Shown here piece after piece: positions 1 to 7,960 of a stretch of 21,637 nucleotides of DNA. A program made the translations under genes and the position numbers. Position 1 is the first letter of the stretch; every line of letters begins with the position of its first letter. Below the pieces are notes generated by a model that was given only the letters and a program-made list of their open reading frames with translations, was not told the origin of the DNA and searched no databases. Origin of the DNA: Prevotella sp. (GTDB lineage Bacteria; Bacteroidota; Bacteroidia; Bacteroidales; Bacteroidaceae); the NCBI GenBank assembly GCA_020026195.1, contig JAHHQW010000042.1, positions 1 through 21,637 on the forward strand, read 5' to 3'.

Positions 1-19
1 GCCGATTCTATGTTTTATT

Positions 20-985
20 TTAATTTATCGGTAAAAATTTACCGAAGTATTGTATGATTAACGAAGCATAAAATGCAAGTATAATCAGAATCATAAGAAG
101 TTCGGTTCTGCGACTTATAGATAATGACTTCTTAATGTCATTACTGTTGTAATCCCTTTCATTGCTGCCGATGAATGGTTTATAGACCGTTTCTCCAAAA
201 TATTTGTGCGGACCACCGAAACGACAGTTAAGTATTCCTGCGAGTGCCGATTCGGGATATCCGGAGTTAGGACTTGCATGCATCGGACCATATTTCTTTA
301 CGAATTTAATAAGTGACGGTCTGCCTGAAACAATAATCATTATGAGTGCTGTAATTCTTGCAGGTATATAGTTTGCTAAGTCATCAGTCTTTGCAGCAAT
401 CCTTCCAAAGTCCAGGTATCTCTCGTTTTTGTATCCTATCATTGAATCGAGCGTATTTATCATTTTATAAGTAAGCATGCCTGGTACGCCTATGATAAGA
501 TACCAGAATAATGGTGCTATTACTCCGTCGCTTAGATTTTCGGCAAGTGTCTCTAGTGATGCCGTACGTACTTCATTGTCTGTAAGTTCTGAAGTGTCTC
601 TGCCCACAATTCTTGAAACCTGTTTACGTCCGTCCTCAAGAGAACGGTCTGCTGCACGAAACACATTGGCAACTTCGTCTTCGAGTGTCTTACCTGCAAG
701 GCAGAAGAAAACGGCAACGGACATCACGGCAGTGCCTAACCAGTAACTGATGTAAAATGAACCTATGACTAAGAATGAACTTATGATGAAAGTCATCAGT
801 GTAAGGAATATAGAGGTGAAAGCTCCCTTTTGCACTTTGTTGCTATCTTTATTTAGTCTGTGCTCGAAAAATGAAATCATTTTACCAAAACCTACAACCG
901 GATGTGGCAGCCACGAGGGGTCACCAAACAATCTGTCTAATATTGCTCCTGCGATTAAAGCTATTGCAACTGATGTAATGTCCAT
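20..985 (-). CDS. cbiB: Adenosylcobinamide-phosphate synthase CbiB
   Basis: This is an inner-membrane enzyme that joins adenosylcobyric acid to aminopropanol (or its phosphate), giving adenosylcobinamide (phosphate). The 321-residue length is normal for CbiB/CobD-type synthases. Family motifs are visible: DRLFGDPSWLPHPVVGFGK at 17-35, NEVRTASLETLAENLSDGV at 137-155, and the DSMIGYKNERY stretch at 180-190, followed by DDLANYIPAR at 201-210. Hydrophobic segments lie near residues 5-16, 55-98, 155-172, 207-220 and 296-313, as expected of a polytopic protein. The ATG at 985 overlaps the end of the upstream decarboxylase gene by 25 bases, so the two are co-transcribed and probably translationally coupled. 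It is the last gene of the leftward operon inside the window; only 19 bases follow the stop, so the operon may continue beyond the edge. The CbiB assignment is secure from the motifs. Confidence 0.95.
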   Translation of the reverse strand: MDITSVAIALIAGAILDRLFGDPSWLPHPVVGFGKMISFFEHRLNKDSNKVQKGAFTSIFLTLMTFIISSFLVIGSFYISYWLGTAVMSVAVFFCLAGKTLEDEVANVFRAADRSLEDGRKQVSRIVGRDTSELTDNEVRTASLETLAENLSDGVIAPLFWYLIIGVPGMLTYKMINTLDSMIGYKNERYLDFGRIAAKTDDLANYIPARITALIMIIVSGRPSLIKFVKKYGPMHASPNSGYPESALAGILNCRFGGPHKYFGETVYKPFIGSNERDYNSNDIKKSLSISRRTELLMILIILAFYASLIIQYFGKFLPIN

Positions 986-1980
986 TCTTTAAATCCTTTA
1001 ATTAATTTGTTGTTTTCTTCATAAGTCTGTATTGCAATCCTGAAATATCGGTTGTCGAGACCTGCAAAGTTTGATGCTTCTCGTATAAGGATATGGTGAT
1101 TTACAGCAAGATAATCTTTAAGTTCTGCTGACGTACCATACTTAAGTCTTAAAAGCATATAGTGAGTATTGGAAGGATAAATATCAACAGCATTGGTCTT
1201 CGCTAATCGTGTTTCAACTCTTTCTCTTTCTTTTATAAGCGACTGTACGTCAGGCTTATACTGCTCTGTGTGTGCAAGAAGAAATCTGCCTGCTTCTATG
1301 GCAAGTGCATTAACCGACCAAGGCATTCTGTGACTGCGTATAAGTTTTATCAATGTGTTACAAGCCGTTGCATAACCAAGTCTGATTCCCGGTACTGCAA
1401 AACATTTTGTCATGGAGTGCAGTATAATGACATTTTCTAGTCCTGCCATTTCTTTTACCTGTAAGGTCGGTCGGTCTGCAAACATTTCGTATGACTGGTC
1501 TATTACGAATGTATGCTGCGGGTATTTTGAAATTACCTCTTTAAGATATGCTGCATCACGTATCTGACCTGTGGGGTTATTGGGATTGCAGAGCCATATT
1601 ATAGATTTTTCATCAGGAAGGCTGTCGAGTGAAAATATGTTCTGCACGTTGTGTCCGTGTAAGCGACATGCGTCTTCGTATTCTCTGAATGTAGGAGATA
1701 GAATTAATGAATGACTGCCTCTGAAACACATTGCAATTAAGTATATGGCTTCGGTTGCACCATTCGTAACACATACAGAATCAGAATCTATTCCGTTTTT
1801 ATGTGCAATGATTTCTTCAAGACTGTAAGGTTCTGGTTCGGGATATGAACGTATTTTATATAAATTTTCGCTTATATGTCTGTAAAGTTCATCATGATTG
1901 ACATGATTATAGACGTTGGAGCTGAAGTTTGCTTCAATATCGTTGTATCTGTATAAGTCGTCTCCGTGTCCGTCAATCAT
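961..1980 (-). CDS. cobD: L-threonine-O-3-phosphate decarboxylase (CobD-like, PLP enzyme)
   Basis: This is a fold-type I PLP enzyme of 339 residues, predicted to decarboxylate L-threonine phosphate to (R)-1-amino-2-propanol phosphate, the linker that CbiB attaches to cobyric acid. Visible motifs are GATEAIY (74-80) for the cofactor phosphate, CNPNNPTG (131-138), DQSYEMF (161-167) with the aspartate that contacts the PLP ring nitrogen and a tyrosine, and SMTKCFAVPGIRLGY (189-203) with the Schiff-base lysine K192 and phosphate-binding R200. Sequence alone does not separate it cleanly from histidinol-phosphate aminotransferases. Its position between cbiP and cbiB, with overlaps on both sides (8 and 25 bases), makes the cobalamin role strong. 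It ends without the extra C-terminal domain found in some homologues. No threonine kinase (PduX or BluE) lies in the window, so the substrate source is not visible. Confidence 0.9.
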   Translation of the reverse strand: MIDGHGDDLYRYNDIEANFSSNVYNHVNHDELYRHISENLYKIRSYPEPEPYSLEEIIAHKNGIDSDSVCVTNGATEAIYLIAMCFRGSHSLILSPTFREYEDACRLHGHNVQNIFSLDSLPDEKSIIWLCNPNNPTGQIRDAAYLKEVISKYPQHTFVIDQSYEMFADRPTLQVKEMAGLENVIILHSMTKCFAVPGIRLGYATACNTLIKLIRSHRMPWSVNALAIEAGRFLLAHTEQYKPDVQSLIKERERVETRLAKTNAVDIYPSNTHYMLLRLKYGTSAELKDYLAVNHHILIREASNFAGLDNRYFRIAIQTYEENNKLIKGFKEWTLHQLQ

Positions 1981-3475
1981 TGTTCTCTTTGTCTTTTGTC
2001 ATTATACTATATAGGAGCGGCATGTTTAAGTGCTTGCGAACATGATCTGCTAACAGGTCGTATTGTTTTTCCTTAAATGCAGCATAATTCTCGGTTTCAG
2101 AAGCAGAATGCTTGTCTGTGTAAGGACCTATCAGCCAGTCGATAAATCTGATGTTGTCGAGAATTCCGTGAAGATATGTTCCTAAACATCTGTCATCAGC
2201 CATAAATCCATCTTTACGTCCGTCCTCAAGGATAGCTACAGGGGAGGGGGCTGTCCCTTCACACGGAACAGTTCTTCCCATGTGTATCTCGTAACCTGTA
2301 CATTTATCGGCATTGTTACCAAGAAACTTGAAATGAGCCTGTTTGGTTATCTTTTCGCCAGACATCGTTGTCTCAGTTGGAAGGAGTCCCAGTCCCGGCA
2401 TTGAGACGATGGAACCTTCTATACCGTCAGGATCGTAAATCATCTTTCCCATCATCTGATAACCGCCGCATATACCGAGTATTGTGGCACCTTCGCGTCG
2501 AGCACGCAGGAGAGCCTGTGCAACACCGTTTTTTCTTAATTCGTAAATGTCGTCGATGGTATTCTTGCTTCCTGGGATTATTATTATGTCTGCTTTCTTT
2601 ATTTCATCAACATTATTAGAGTAGTAGAGGTTCACTCTTTCGTCCTGTTCAAGCAGGTTGAAATCTGTAAAGTTAGCCATGTGCCTTAATAATATGACTG
2701 CAATATTAACCTTACCTTTCATTGATGAAAGTTGCTTTTCTGCAAGTATGACGGAATCTTCAGCCTCAATATGTATGTCTTTAAAGTATGGGATGACACC
2801 CAGAACCGGAATCTTACAAAGGTCTTCCAGTATCTTTACGCCATCTTCAAACAATTTTATGTCGCCTCTGAATTTATTTATTATTATTCCCTTGATGCGT
2901 TTCCTGTCCTCTTCGTCCTGTAATGCAATAGAACCGTATACGCTTGCAAAGACACCGCCCCTGTCAATGTCTGAAACGAGAATTACGTCTGCATCTGCAT
3001 ATCTTGCCATTGGAAGATTTACGAGGTCGGTATCTTTCAGATTTAGTTCCGAAATACTACCTGCACCTTCCATAACGATTGGATTGTATTTCTCAGACAG
3101 ACGGTTAAATGCTTCGTGTACGGCACTCTGTAATTCGGCAATTCCTCTTTTCCTAAAGTATTGTGAAGCACTCTGGTTGCCAATAACCTTACCATTCAGA
3201 ATTACCTGTGAAGTCATGTCAGAACTTGGCTTGAGCAACAACGGATTCATATCCGTAGAGCACTGAATACCCGCAGCTTCGGCCTGTACAGCCTGTGCAC
3301 GTCCTATTTCCAATCCGTCGGGCGTGGCGTATGAATTAAGTGCCATGTTCTGAGCCTTGAAAGGGGCAGGGTGGTAGCCGTCCTGTACAAATATTCTGCA
3401 CAGTGCAGTTGCTATTATACTTTTGCCAACATCACTTCCGGTACCGGCAAACATTATAGGATGTAACTTTTTCAT
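1973..3475 (-). CDS. cbiP: Adenosylcobyric acid synthase (glutamine-hydrolysing) CbiP
   Basis: This cytoplasmic amidotransferase uses ATP and glutamine to amidate the b, d, e and g carboxylates of adenosylcobyrinate a,c-diamide, giving adenosylcobyric acid. The protein has 500 residues, the usual length. The N-terminal dethiobiotin-synthase-like ATPase domain starts with GTGSDVGKS (11-19), continues with PFKAQNMALNS (38-48) and EIGRAQAVQAEAAGI (56-70), and has SDIDRGGVFAS at 168-178. The C-terminal class I glutaminase-like domain has the nucleophile C336 in ILGICGGYQMMG and H436 in GTYLHGILDN. The start is the ATG at 3475, which overlaps the adenosyltransferase stop as ATGA, a typical coupling arrangement; the 3' end overlaps the decarboxylase start by 8 bases. 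The family is unmistakable. Confidence 0.97.
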   Translation of the reverse strand: MKKLHPIMFAGTGSDVGKSIIATALCRIFVQDGYHPAPFKAQNMALNSYATPDGLEIGRAQAVQAEAAGIQCSTDMNPLLLKPSSDMTSQVILNGKVIGNQSASQYFRKRGIAELQSAVHEAFNRLSEKYNPIVMEGAGSISELNLKDTDLVNLPMARYADADVILVSDIDRGGVFASVYGSIALQDEEDRKRIKGIIINKFRGDIKLFEDGVKILEDLCKIPVLGVIPYFKDIHIEAEDSVILAEKQLSSMKGKVNIAVILLRHMANFTDFNLLEQDERVNLYYSNNVDEIKKADIIIIPGSKNTIDDIYELRKNGVAQALLRARREGATILGICGGYQMMGKMIYDPDGIEGSIVSMPGLGLLPTETTMSGEKITKQAHFKFLGNNADKCTGYEIHMGRTVPCEGTAPSPVAILEDGRKDGFMADDRCLGTYLHGILDNIRFIDWLIGPYTDKHSASETENYAAFKEKQYDLLADHVRKHLNMPLLYSIMTKDKENND

Positions 3476-4041
3476 CTTTTACTTTTATAACAGAATTCTT
3501 TCCATCTTTCTTCAGGCATGTTACTCTTATATAGTTCGTGACGTGCCATGACGAAAAACAAATCGGACAGACGATTCATAAATACCATTATCATAGGGGG
3601 CAGAGGATCCTCTCGGTCTAATGTACACATGCGGCGTTCTGCGCGACGTGCTATGGTCCGTGCCATCTGGAGATGAGCTGCTACGGGAGTGCCTCCGGGT
3701 AAGATGAACCATCCGTTGTCGGTCATTTCTGACATCAGATTGTCCATATAGGATTCTGACTTGTCAATGATGCTTTCATCAAATATGTTTTTATTCTTAT
3801 CACGCATACTTGAAGGTGTTGCTATGATGCTCATCATTACCATCAGTTCGTTCTGAATTTCATATAGGATTTTCTGATGTTCGTTGTCGGCATCCATTGT
3901 AGTTCTTATAATTCCTATTTCGCAATTAAGTTCATCAATGCATCCGTTAGTTTCTATACGAATATCATCTTTGGGTACACGAATTCCTCCGTATATTCCT
4001 GTCGTTCCAGAATCTCCTGTCTTGGTATATATCTTTTTCAT
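3472..4041 (-). CDS. pduO: PduO-type ATP:cob(I)alamin adenosyltransferase
   Basis: The product transfers the adenosyl group of ATP to Co(I) corrinoids, making the 5'-deoxyadenosyl ligand. It belongs to the PduO class (trimeric four-helix bundle), not the CobA/BtuR class: it starts with KIYTKTGDSGTTGIYGG (3-19), the ATP-binding loop of that class, and has ARTIARRAERR (127-137) and NRLSDLFFVMAR (156-167) with the conserved arginines and aspartate. At 189 residues it is standard length and has no fused DUF336 domain. It lies 6 bases after cbiA and overlaps cbiP by four bases, which fits adenosylation around the a,c-diamide stage, before CbiP. The symbol cobO or cobA is used for the same gene in many annotations; the class, not the name, is what the sequence shows. 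Confidence 0.94.
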   Translation of the reverse strand: MKKIYTKTGDSGTTGIYGGIRVPKDDIRIETNGCIDELNCEIGIIRTTMDADNEHQKILYEIQNELMVMMSIIATPSSMRDKNKNIFDESIIDKSESYMDNLMSEMTDNGWFILPGGTPVAAHLQMARTIARRAERRMCTLDREDPLPPMIMVFMNRLSDLFFVMARHELYKSNMPEERWKEFCYKSKR

Positions 4042-4047
4042 AATTCC

Positions 4048-5340
4048 TTATTTCCAAAAATCCATAAAATTCTTATCACCCCAGTACCAGTGTGTATATC
4101 CTGCAATTACCTGTCCTTCACGATATAGAGGAACGGATGTTGCTTTCCCTCTCGCACTGTACTGAGTAGCTACCGAAGGTATAACGTCGGGATTAACTGT
4201 ATGTGAGTAATGAAATTCATGTCCTCTGTATTCTTGACCTTTATATATCATCGAACGATAACCAAGGGTTAGTTTTGCGTTGTCCATCGTAGAGTCAATG
4301 GGCAGGACTCCTGACATCTCATATATTTTATCGTTGAATTTTAAAGTCTTTCCAAGATAAATCATACCGCCGCATTCGGCAAATATCTTTCCATCGTGTT
4401 CTGCAAAATCTTTTATCTGCTTTTTTATGGCGACATTATTTTGCAGTTGCTGGGCATAAAGCTCAGGATAACCTCCTGGTAAATATAAAACGTCAGCTTC
4501 AGGCAGATTATTGTCGTGTAAGGGACTGAAGTAACAAACATCGGCAATACGTCTTAAATTCTCAATGTTTTCTCGATACGTAAAGTTGAATGCCTCGTCA
4601 TGGGCAATGGCAATTTTCAGTGATGACTGACGCTCTGTTTTAAATGATAAATCTTCGTGACGATTTGCAACAGTACACTTGTTTATAATTCTGTCAATAT
4701 CAACATGCTGTTTTACAAGTTCTGCAGTTTGGTGAACATAAGATTCCATTTCATCTTTTTTACCAATTGTAAGACCTAAGTGTCGTGATGGTATAGAAAT
4801 GGTACCTGACTTAGGTATATAACCGAAACATTCAACACCGATGTCGTTACAGGCATCTTTAAGAAATGAAAAATGAGATTCGGAAGAGACCATATTAAAT
4901 ATAACACCAGCGATTTTTACATCACTTCTGAATTTCATGAATCCATAAATCATAGGAGCAACCGAATATGCAGATGAATCGGCATTAATAACCAATATTA
5001 CTGGAATATGCAGGGCGGCTGATATTGATGCACTGCTTCCTTTCATCTTGTCATAACCGTCGAAGAGTCCCATAACTCCCTCTGTAACACAGCAGTCTGA
5101 TTGTGATGAATAATAGTCATATACGTCATGCATGTGTTTTTCTGATGAAAACCATACATCAAGATTCACTGCTTCATTGCCTGACGCTACAGCATGATAT
5201 TTCGTATCTATATAATCAGGACCACATTTAAAAGGCTGTACTTTAAGTCCTTTATCCTTCAATATTCTCAGCAGACCTATTGTTAAGGTGGTTTTTCCTG
5301 CTCCTGAATTTGCTGCGCCTATGAGAAAATGTGTATTCAT
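4048..5340 (-). CDS. cbiA: Cobyrinate a,c-diamide synthase CbiA
   Basis: This ATP- and glutamine-dependent amidotransferase amidates the a and c side chains of cobyrinate. The start is placed at the ATG at 5340. A longer reading from a TTG at 5385 would add 15 residues (MYLKFFFNTINTEQK) that the family lacks, whereas MNTHFLIGAANSGAGKTTLT puts the P-loop at residues 8-18, where family members have it. The 430-residue product shows PFKCGPDYID (36-45), TEGVMGLFDG (86-95), a C-terminal glutaminase domain with nucleophile C323 in FAECGGMIYLG, and GHEFHYS (373-379) and GYTHWYWG (414-421) with the conserved histidines. It is the first gene of the leftward operon, diverging from the riboswitch-controlled one. 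Its leader, about 65 bases from a predicted start site, contains no cobalamin riboswitch boxes. Confidence 0.96.
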   Translation of the reverse strand: MNTHFLIGAANSGAGKTTLTIGLLRILKDKGLKVQPFKCGPDYIDTKYHAVASGNEAVNLDVWFSSEKHMHDVYDYYSSQSDCCVTEGVMGLFDGYDKMKGSSASISAALHIPVILVINADSSAYSVAPMIYGFMKFRSDVKIAGVIFNMVSSESHFSFLKDACNDIGVECFGYIPKSGTISIPSRHLGLTIGKKDEMESYVHQTAELVKQHVDIDRIINKCTVANRHEDLSFKTERQSSLKIAIAHDEAFNFTYRENIENLRRIADVCYFSPLHDNNLPEADVLYLPGGYPELYAQQLQNNVAIKKQIKDFAEHDGKIFAECGGMIYLGKTLKFNDKIYEMSGVLPIDSTMDNAKLTLGYRSMIYKGQEYRGHEFHYSHTVNPDVIPSVATQYSARGKATSVPLYREGQVIAGYTHWYWGDKNFMDFWK

Positions 5341-5413
5341 TTTTTGTTCTGTATTAATTGTGTTAAAAAAGAACTTAAGATACAATTATAATCATATCTG
5401 TAGAAAATTTATG

Positions 5414-5440
5414 CAAAATTAGGAAAAATTGACAATACAA
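5414..5440 (-). promoter_or_regulatory. Probable promoter of the cbiA operon
   Basis: Read on the minus strand, positions 5421-5414 give TAATTTTG, a full match to the Bacteroidota -7 element TAnnTTTG. A TTG lies at 5440-5438, giving a 16-base spacer, shorter than the usual 19-21, so the -33 element is weak or unused. It would give a leader of about 65 bases before the cbiA ATG at 5340. The plus-strand promoter lies back to back with it, about 20 bases away. Confidence 0.45.
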
Positions 5441-5461
5441 CATCGAATAATAAGCAAAACT

Positions 5462-5492
5462 TTTGTTAGGTACAATTGTTTTTTTATTTTTG
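5462..5492 (+). promoter_or_regulatory. Consensus Bacteroidota promoter of the riboswitch-led operon
   Basis: TTTG at 5462-5465, a 19-base spacer and TATTTTTG at 5485-5492 match both elements and the spacing of the primary sigma factor (sigma-ABfr) consensus. Transcription should begin a few bases downstream, close to the first strand of the riboswitch P1 helix at 5495, so the mRNA would start almost directly with the aptamer. Confidence 0.8.
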
Positions 5493-5494
5493 CA

Positions 5495-5679
5495 TTACGA
5501 TTTGGTGATATGTTGTATTTCATACATCATATAAAAGGGAATCTGGTGCAAATCCAGAGCAATGCCCGTTACTGTAAATACATTTTTTGAAAAGGAACTA
5601 TAAATCACTGTTCGGTGTTAATAAGTTCGAATGGGAAGATACCTTTTCTTGTAAAGTCAGGAAACCTGCCACGTCGTAA
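5495..5679 (+). promoter_or_regulatory. Cobalamin riboswitch aptamer
   Basis: All conserved blocks of a cobalamin aptamer are present in order. P1 pairs 5495-5500 (TTACGA) with 5674-5679 (TCGTAA). GGTG at 5504-5507 is followed by a P2-like hairpin around 5508-5533. AAAGGGAATCTGGTGCAAAT lies near 5535-5553, CCCGTTACTGTAA near 5565-5577, and the 3' B12 box CAGGAAACCTGCC at 5658-5670. An extra domain is closed by a perfect 7-bp helix (5589-5595 with 5642-5648) and contains inner arms near 5595-5630. This large peripheral domain suggests the Cbl-I, adenosylcobalamin-sensing class, which is an inference. It faces the TonB-receptor gene at 5744 and should lower expression of the whole rightward operon when cobalamin is plentiful. 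Confidence 0.95.
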
Positions 5680-5684
5680 ATTAA

Positions 5685-5710
5685 ACTGTTGTCTCGGGAC
5701 AAGACGCAGT
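5685..5710 (+). promoter_or_regulatory. Riboswitch expression-platform hairpin (P13-like)
   Basis: ACTG-TTGTC (5685-5693) pairs with GACAA (5698-5702) and, across a four-base bulge, CAGT (5707-5710). The TCGG loop and its flank contain CGGG (5695-5698), complementary to CCCG at 5565-5568 in the aptamer L5 region, as expected for the L5-L13 kissing loop of cobalamin riboswitches. No run of T follows the hairpin, only TAAAAAATTTATT, so a simple intrinsic terminator is not evident. Control of translation initiation, or of a less usual terminator, is more likely. Confidence 0.65.
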
Positions 5711-5743
5711 GGTAAAAAATTTATTCATTAAAATTGGTTTAAA

Positions 5744-7945
5744 ATGGTACGTGGACTTTTAACAGTTCTTGTTGCGCTTTTTTGTATCGCAACAGGTAAT
5801 GCCCAGGTTTCTTTCAAGGGTAAAGTAATTAGTAAAGAAACAGGAAAACCTATTGAAGGCGTTGTTATTCGTATTGGCGGCAACCTTAGTGGCTTTACTA
5901 CTGATACAGAGGGTGAATTCGAAATTAAAAATTTAAAAGAAGGTAAATATAACATAAGATTTAGTCATATTAATTATTTGCCTCTCCAGACGAAGTTCTC
6001 AACATCAGAAAAGTCGTCTGTTTTCAAACTTGAAGAAAATTATGTTAATTTCTCACAAGTCGTAGTAACAGGTACTGGTACACACCACAGAATGTCAAAT
6101 TCTCCGATTCCTATCAATGTCATCACAGAAAAAGATATTAAGAACACCAATGCTACAAATCTGGAAGAGGTTCTTTCAAAACTTAATCCTTCGTTCTCTT
6201 TTTCTACAAACGGTATGGGAACAACAATGTTGTATAACGGTGTAAATCAGGATTATGTCCTTATTCTTATTAACGGACAGAAAGTAGCTGGTGATGATAC
6301 TTACAAGAGAATAAACATTGATAACATCAAGCGTATAGAGGTTCAGAGCGGTGCTGCATCTGCACTTTATGGTAGTGATGCCATCGGAGGTGTAATTAAT
6401 GTAATCACAGACGAACAGAAGAACAAGATAGATATTGCAAGTACAACACGAGTTATGTCTCATGGTAGAATAACAGAAGGTGCCAGTGCGACTGTAAGTC
6501 AGGGCAAGTTCTCATCATATACAAATTACAGATATGAGCATTCTGGAAGCTGGCAGCTTAACAGATATGATACTGACAGTCTGATTACTGGTAAGATGAA
6601 TTCAGTTGGATATCACAGTCATAATATCGATCAGAAGTTTGTGTATGACATCAATCCTAATTTGTCTGTCTATGTAAATGGAGGTTATTATGATAATTCT
6701 TCTGACAGACCTGCAAATTCTATGAGTCAGGACAAGAGACATCCGGATAAGTTCAAACCTGCATATACATACGATATCCTTCATAAGGACTACAGATATG
6801 GAGCCGGTATGAAATATATCATTAATAAAAAGGCATACCTTATGGCTGATTTCTTCTCGGATAATGCAAAGTATGAAAAGGAATATCTGGGTAATGACAA
6901 GCACGAGAAAGGTTCTCATACACTTGATAAAAAACTGCATTATTATGATGCAAATATAAAAGGTATTTTCAAACTTGGTAACAGGAACAAACTCTCGGCC
7001 GGTCTTGAATATGTATATGAAAATCTTGAAAGCGAGAAGACAACAAGAAACAGTGCTATAGATGAAAATATGTACACTATGTCTTTATATGTTCAGGATG
7101 AGTGGAATATTGTTGACGGCTTGTCTGCCGTAGGTGGTCTGCGTTATCTTTATCACAAGAACTTTAAGAACTATGCTACGCCAAGTGTATCGCTTATGTA
7201 CAAATGGAACGGATTTAATGTCAGAGCTTCTTATGCAAGAGGTTTCCGTACACCCGATCTGGCACAGATGTATACAATGTCTGAGAGTTCAGGAAATAAG
7301 ATAACAATACCTAATACGGATCTTAAACCTGAAAAGAGCAACTATTATACATTGAACTTGGAATATAATACCGGAAGATACAGTTTCAGAGTAACTGGTT
7401 ATTACAACGATCTGTATGATATGATAAACTACCGTATACTTTCACCCGAAGAGGCAGAGGCAAAAGGTTTCGGAGATTATGCATCAGTTCAGGAACGCGA
7501 TAACATCGAGCGTGCACACGTAGGTGGCGTAAACGTATTTGCTAATGCTTACCTCGGAGCTGGTTTCAGTCTCGGACTCGGATATTCATTTAATGATGCT
7601 TATAACGAAACAAGTAAGAAGCCAATTGACAAGAGTATACAGCATGTAGGAACAATTAATGGTGCATGGAAACATGTATGGGATTTCTACGAACTCAACG
7701 TTAATGTAAATGGTAGAGCACAGAGCGGACGTTATTCAGAACGTTATGAAGAGGCTCCTTCATTCTCTCTTTGGGACATCAATACAAGACATAAGTTCAC
7801 ATTAAAGGATTTTATTCTTGAACCTGGTATCGGTGTAGAGAATTTGTTTGACTACAGAGACGATAGACTCTGGAACAATAACTTTGCAACATTAACACCG
7901 GGACGTACATTCTATGTAAGTTTCAGTGTAAGATTTATTCACTAA
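5744..7945 (+). CDS. TonB-dependent outer-membrane receptor, BtuB-like, with N-terminal carboxypeptidase-regulatory-like domain
   Basis: This 733-residue protein is predicted to carry corrinoids (or a related tetrapyrrole) across the outer membrane using TonB energy. It has a signal peptide (1-20, ending GNAQ), a CarboxypepD_reg-like beta-sandwich domain at about 22-100 (FKGKVISKETGKPIEGVVIR and onward), a TonB-box-like SQVVVTGTGT at 104-113, a plug domain at about 118-225 with the diagnostic SGAASALYGSDAIGGVINVI (202-221), and a beta barrel that ends on an aromatic-rich last strand (TPGRTFYVSFSVRF). It is the first gene behind the cobalamin riboswitch, which is the main reason to call it BtuB-like. 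The substrate cannot be read from sequence; cobalamin, cobinamide and pseudocobalamin are all possible. The second receptor follows after only 15 bases. No btuG-like surface beta-propeller lipoprotein gene is present. Confidence 0.9.
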   Translation: MVRGLLTVLVALFCIATGNAQVSFKGKVISKETGKPIEGVVIRIGGNLSGFTTDTEGEFEIKNLKEGKYNIRFSHINYLPLQTKFSTSEKSSVFKLEENYVNFSQVVVTGTGTHHRMSNSPIPINVITEKDIKNTNATNLEEVLSKLNPSFSFSTNGMGTTMLYNGVNQDYVLILINGQKVAGDDTYKRINIDNIKRIEVQSGAASALYGSDAIGGVINVITDEQKNKIDIASTTRVMSHGRITEGASATVSQGKFSSYTNYRYEHSGSWQLNRYDTDSLITGKMNSVGYHSHNIDQKFVYDINPNLSVYVNGGYYDNSSDRPANSMSQDKRHPDKFKPAYTYDILHKDYRYGAGMKYIINKKAYLMADFFSDNAKYEKEYLGNDKHEKGSHTLDKKLHYYDANIKGIFKLGNRNKLSAGLEYVYENLESEKTTRNSAIDENMYTMSLYVQDEWNIVDGLSAVGGLRYLYHKNFKNYATPSVSLMYKWNGFNVRASYARGFRTPDLAQMYTMSESSGNKITIPNTDLKPEKSNYYTLNLEYNTGRYSFRVTGYYNDLYDMINYRILSPEEAEAKGFGDYASVQERDNIERAHVGGVNVFANAYLGAGFSLGLGYSFNDAYNETSKKPIDKSIQHVGTINGAWKHVWDFYELNVNVNGRAQSGRYSERYEEAPSFSLWDINTRHKFTLKDFILEPGIGVENLFDYRDDRLWNNNFATLTPGRTFYVSFSVRFIH

Positions 7946-7960
7946 TAAATAAACTTTATA

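Noticed and set aside
2658..3266. A 202-codon open frame on the plus strand inside cbiP
   Set aside because: It lies opposite a fully motif-supported CbiP, has no recognisable domain and an unusual serine/methionine-rich composition typical of antisense frames.
5341..5385. TTG-initiated 15-residue N-terminal extension of CbiA
   Set aside because: Family members start just before the P-loop, and an ATG at 5340 gives exactly that; the extension contains no conserved residue.
5630..5653. Seven-codon reading frame inside the riboswitch as a leader peptide
   Set aside because: It lies in structured aptamer RNA with no ribosome site and no codon pattern suggesting attenuation.
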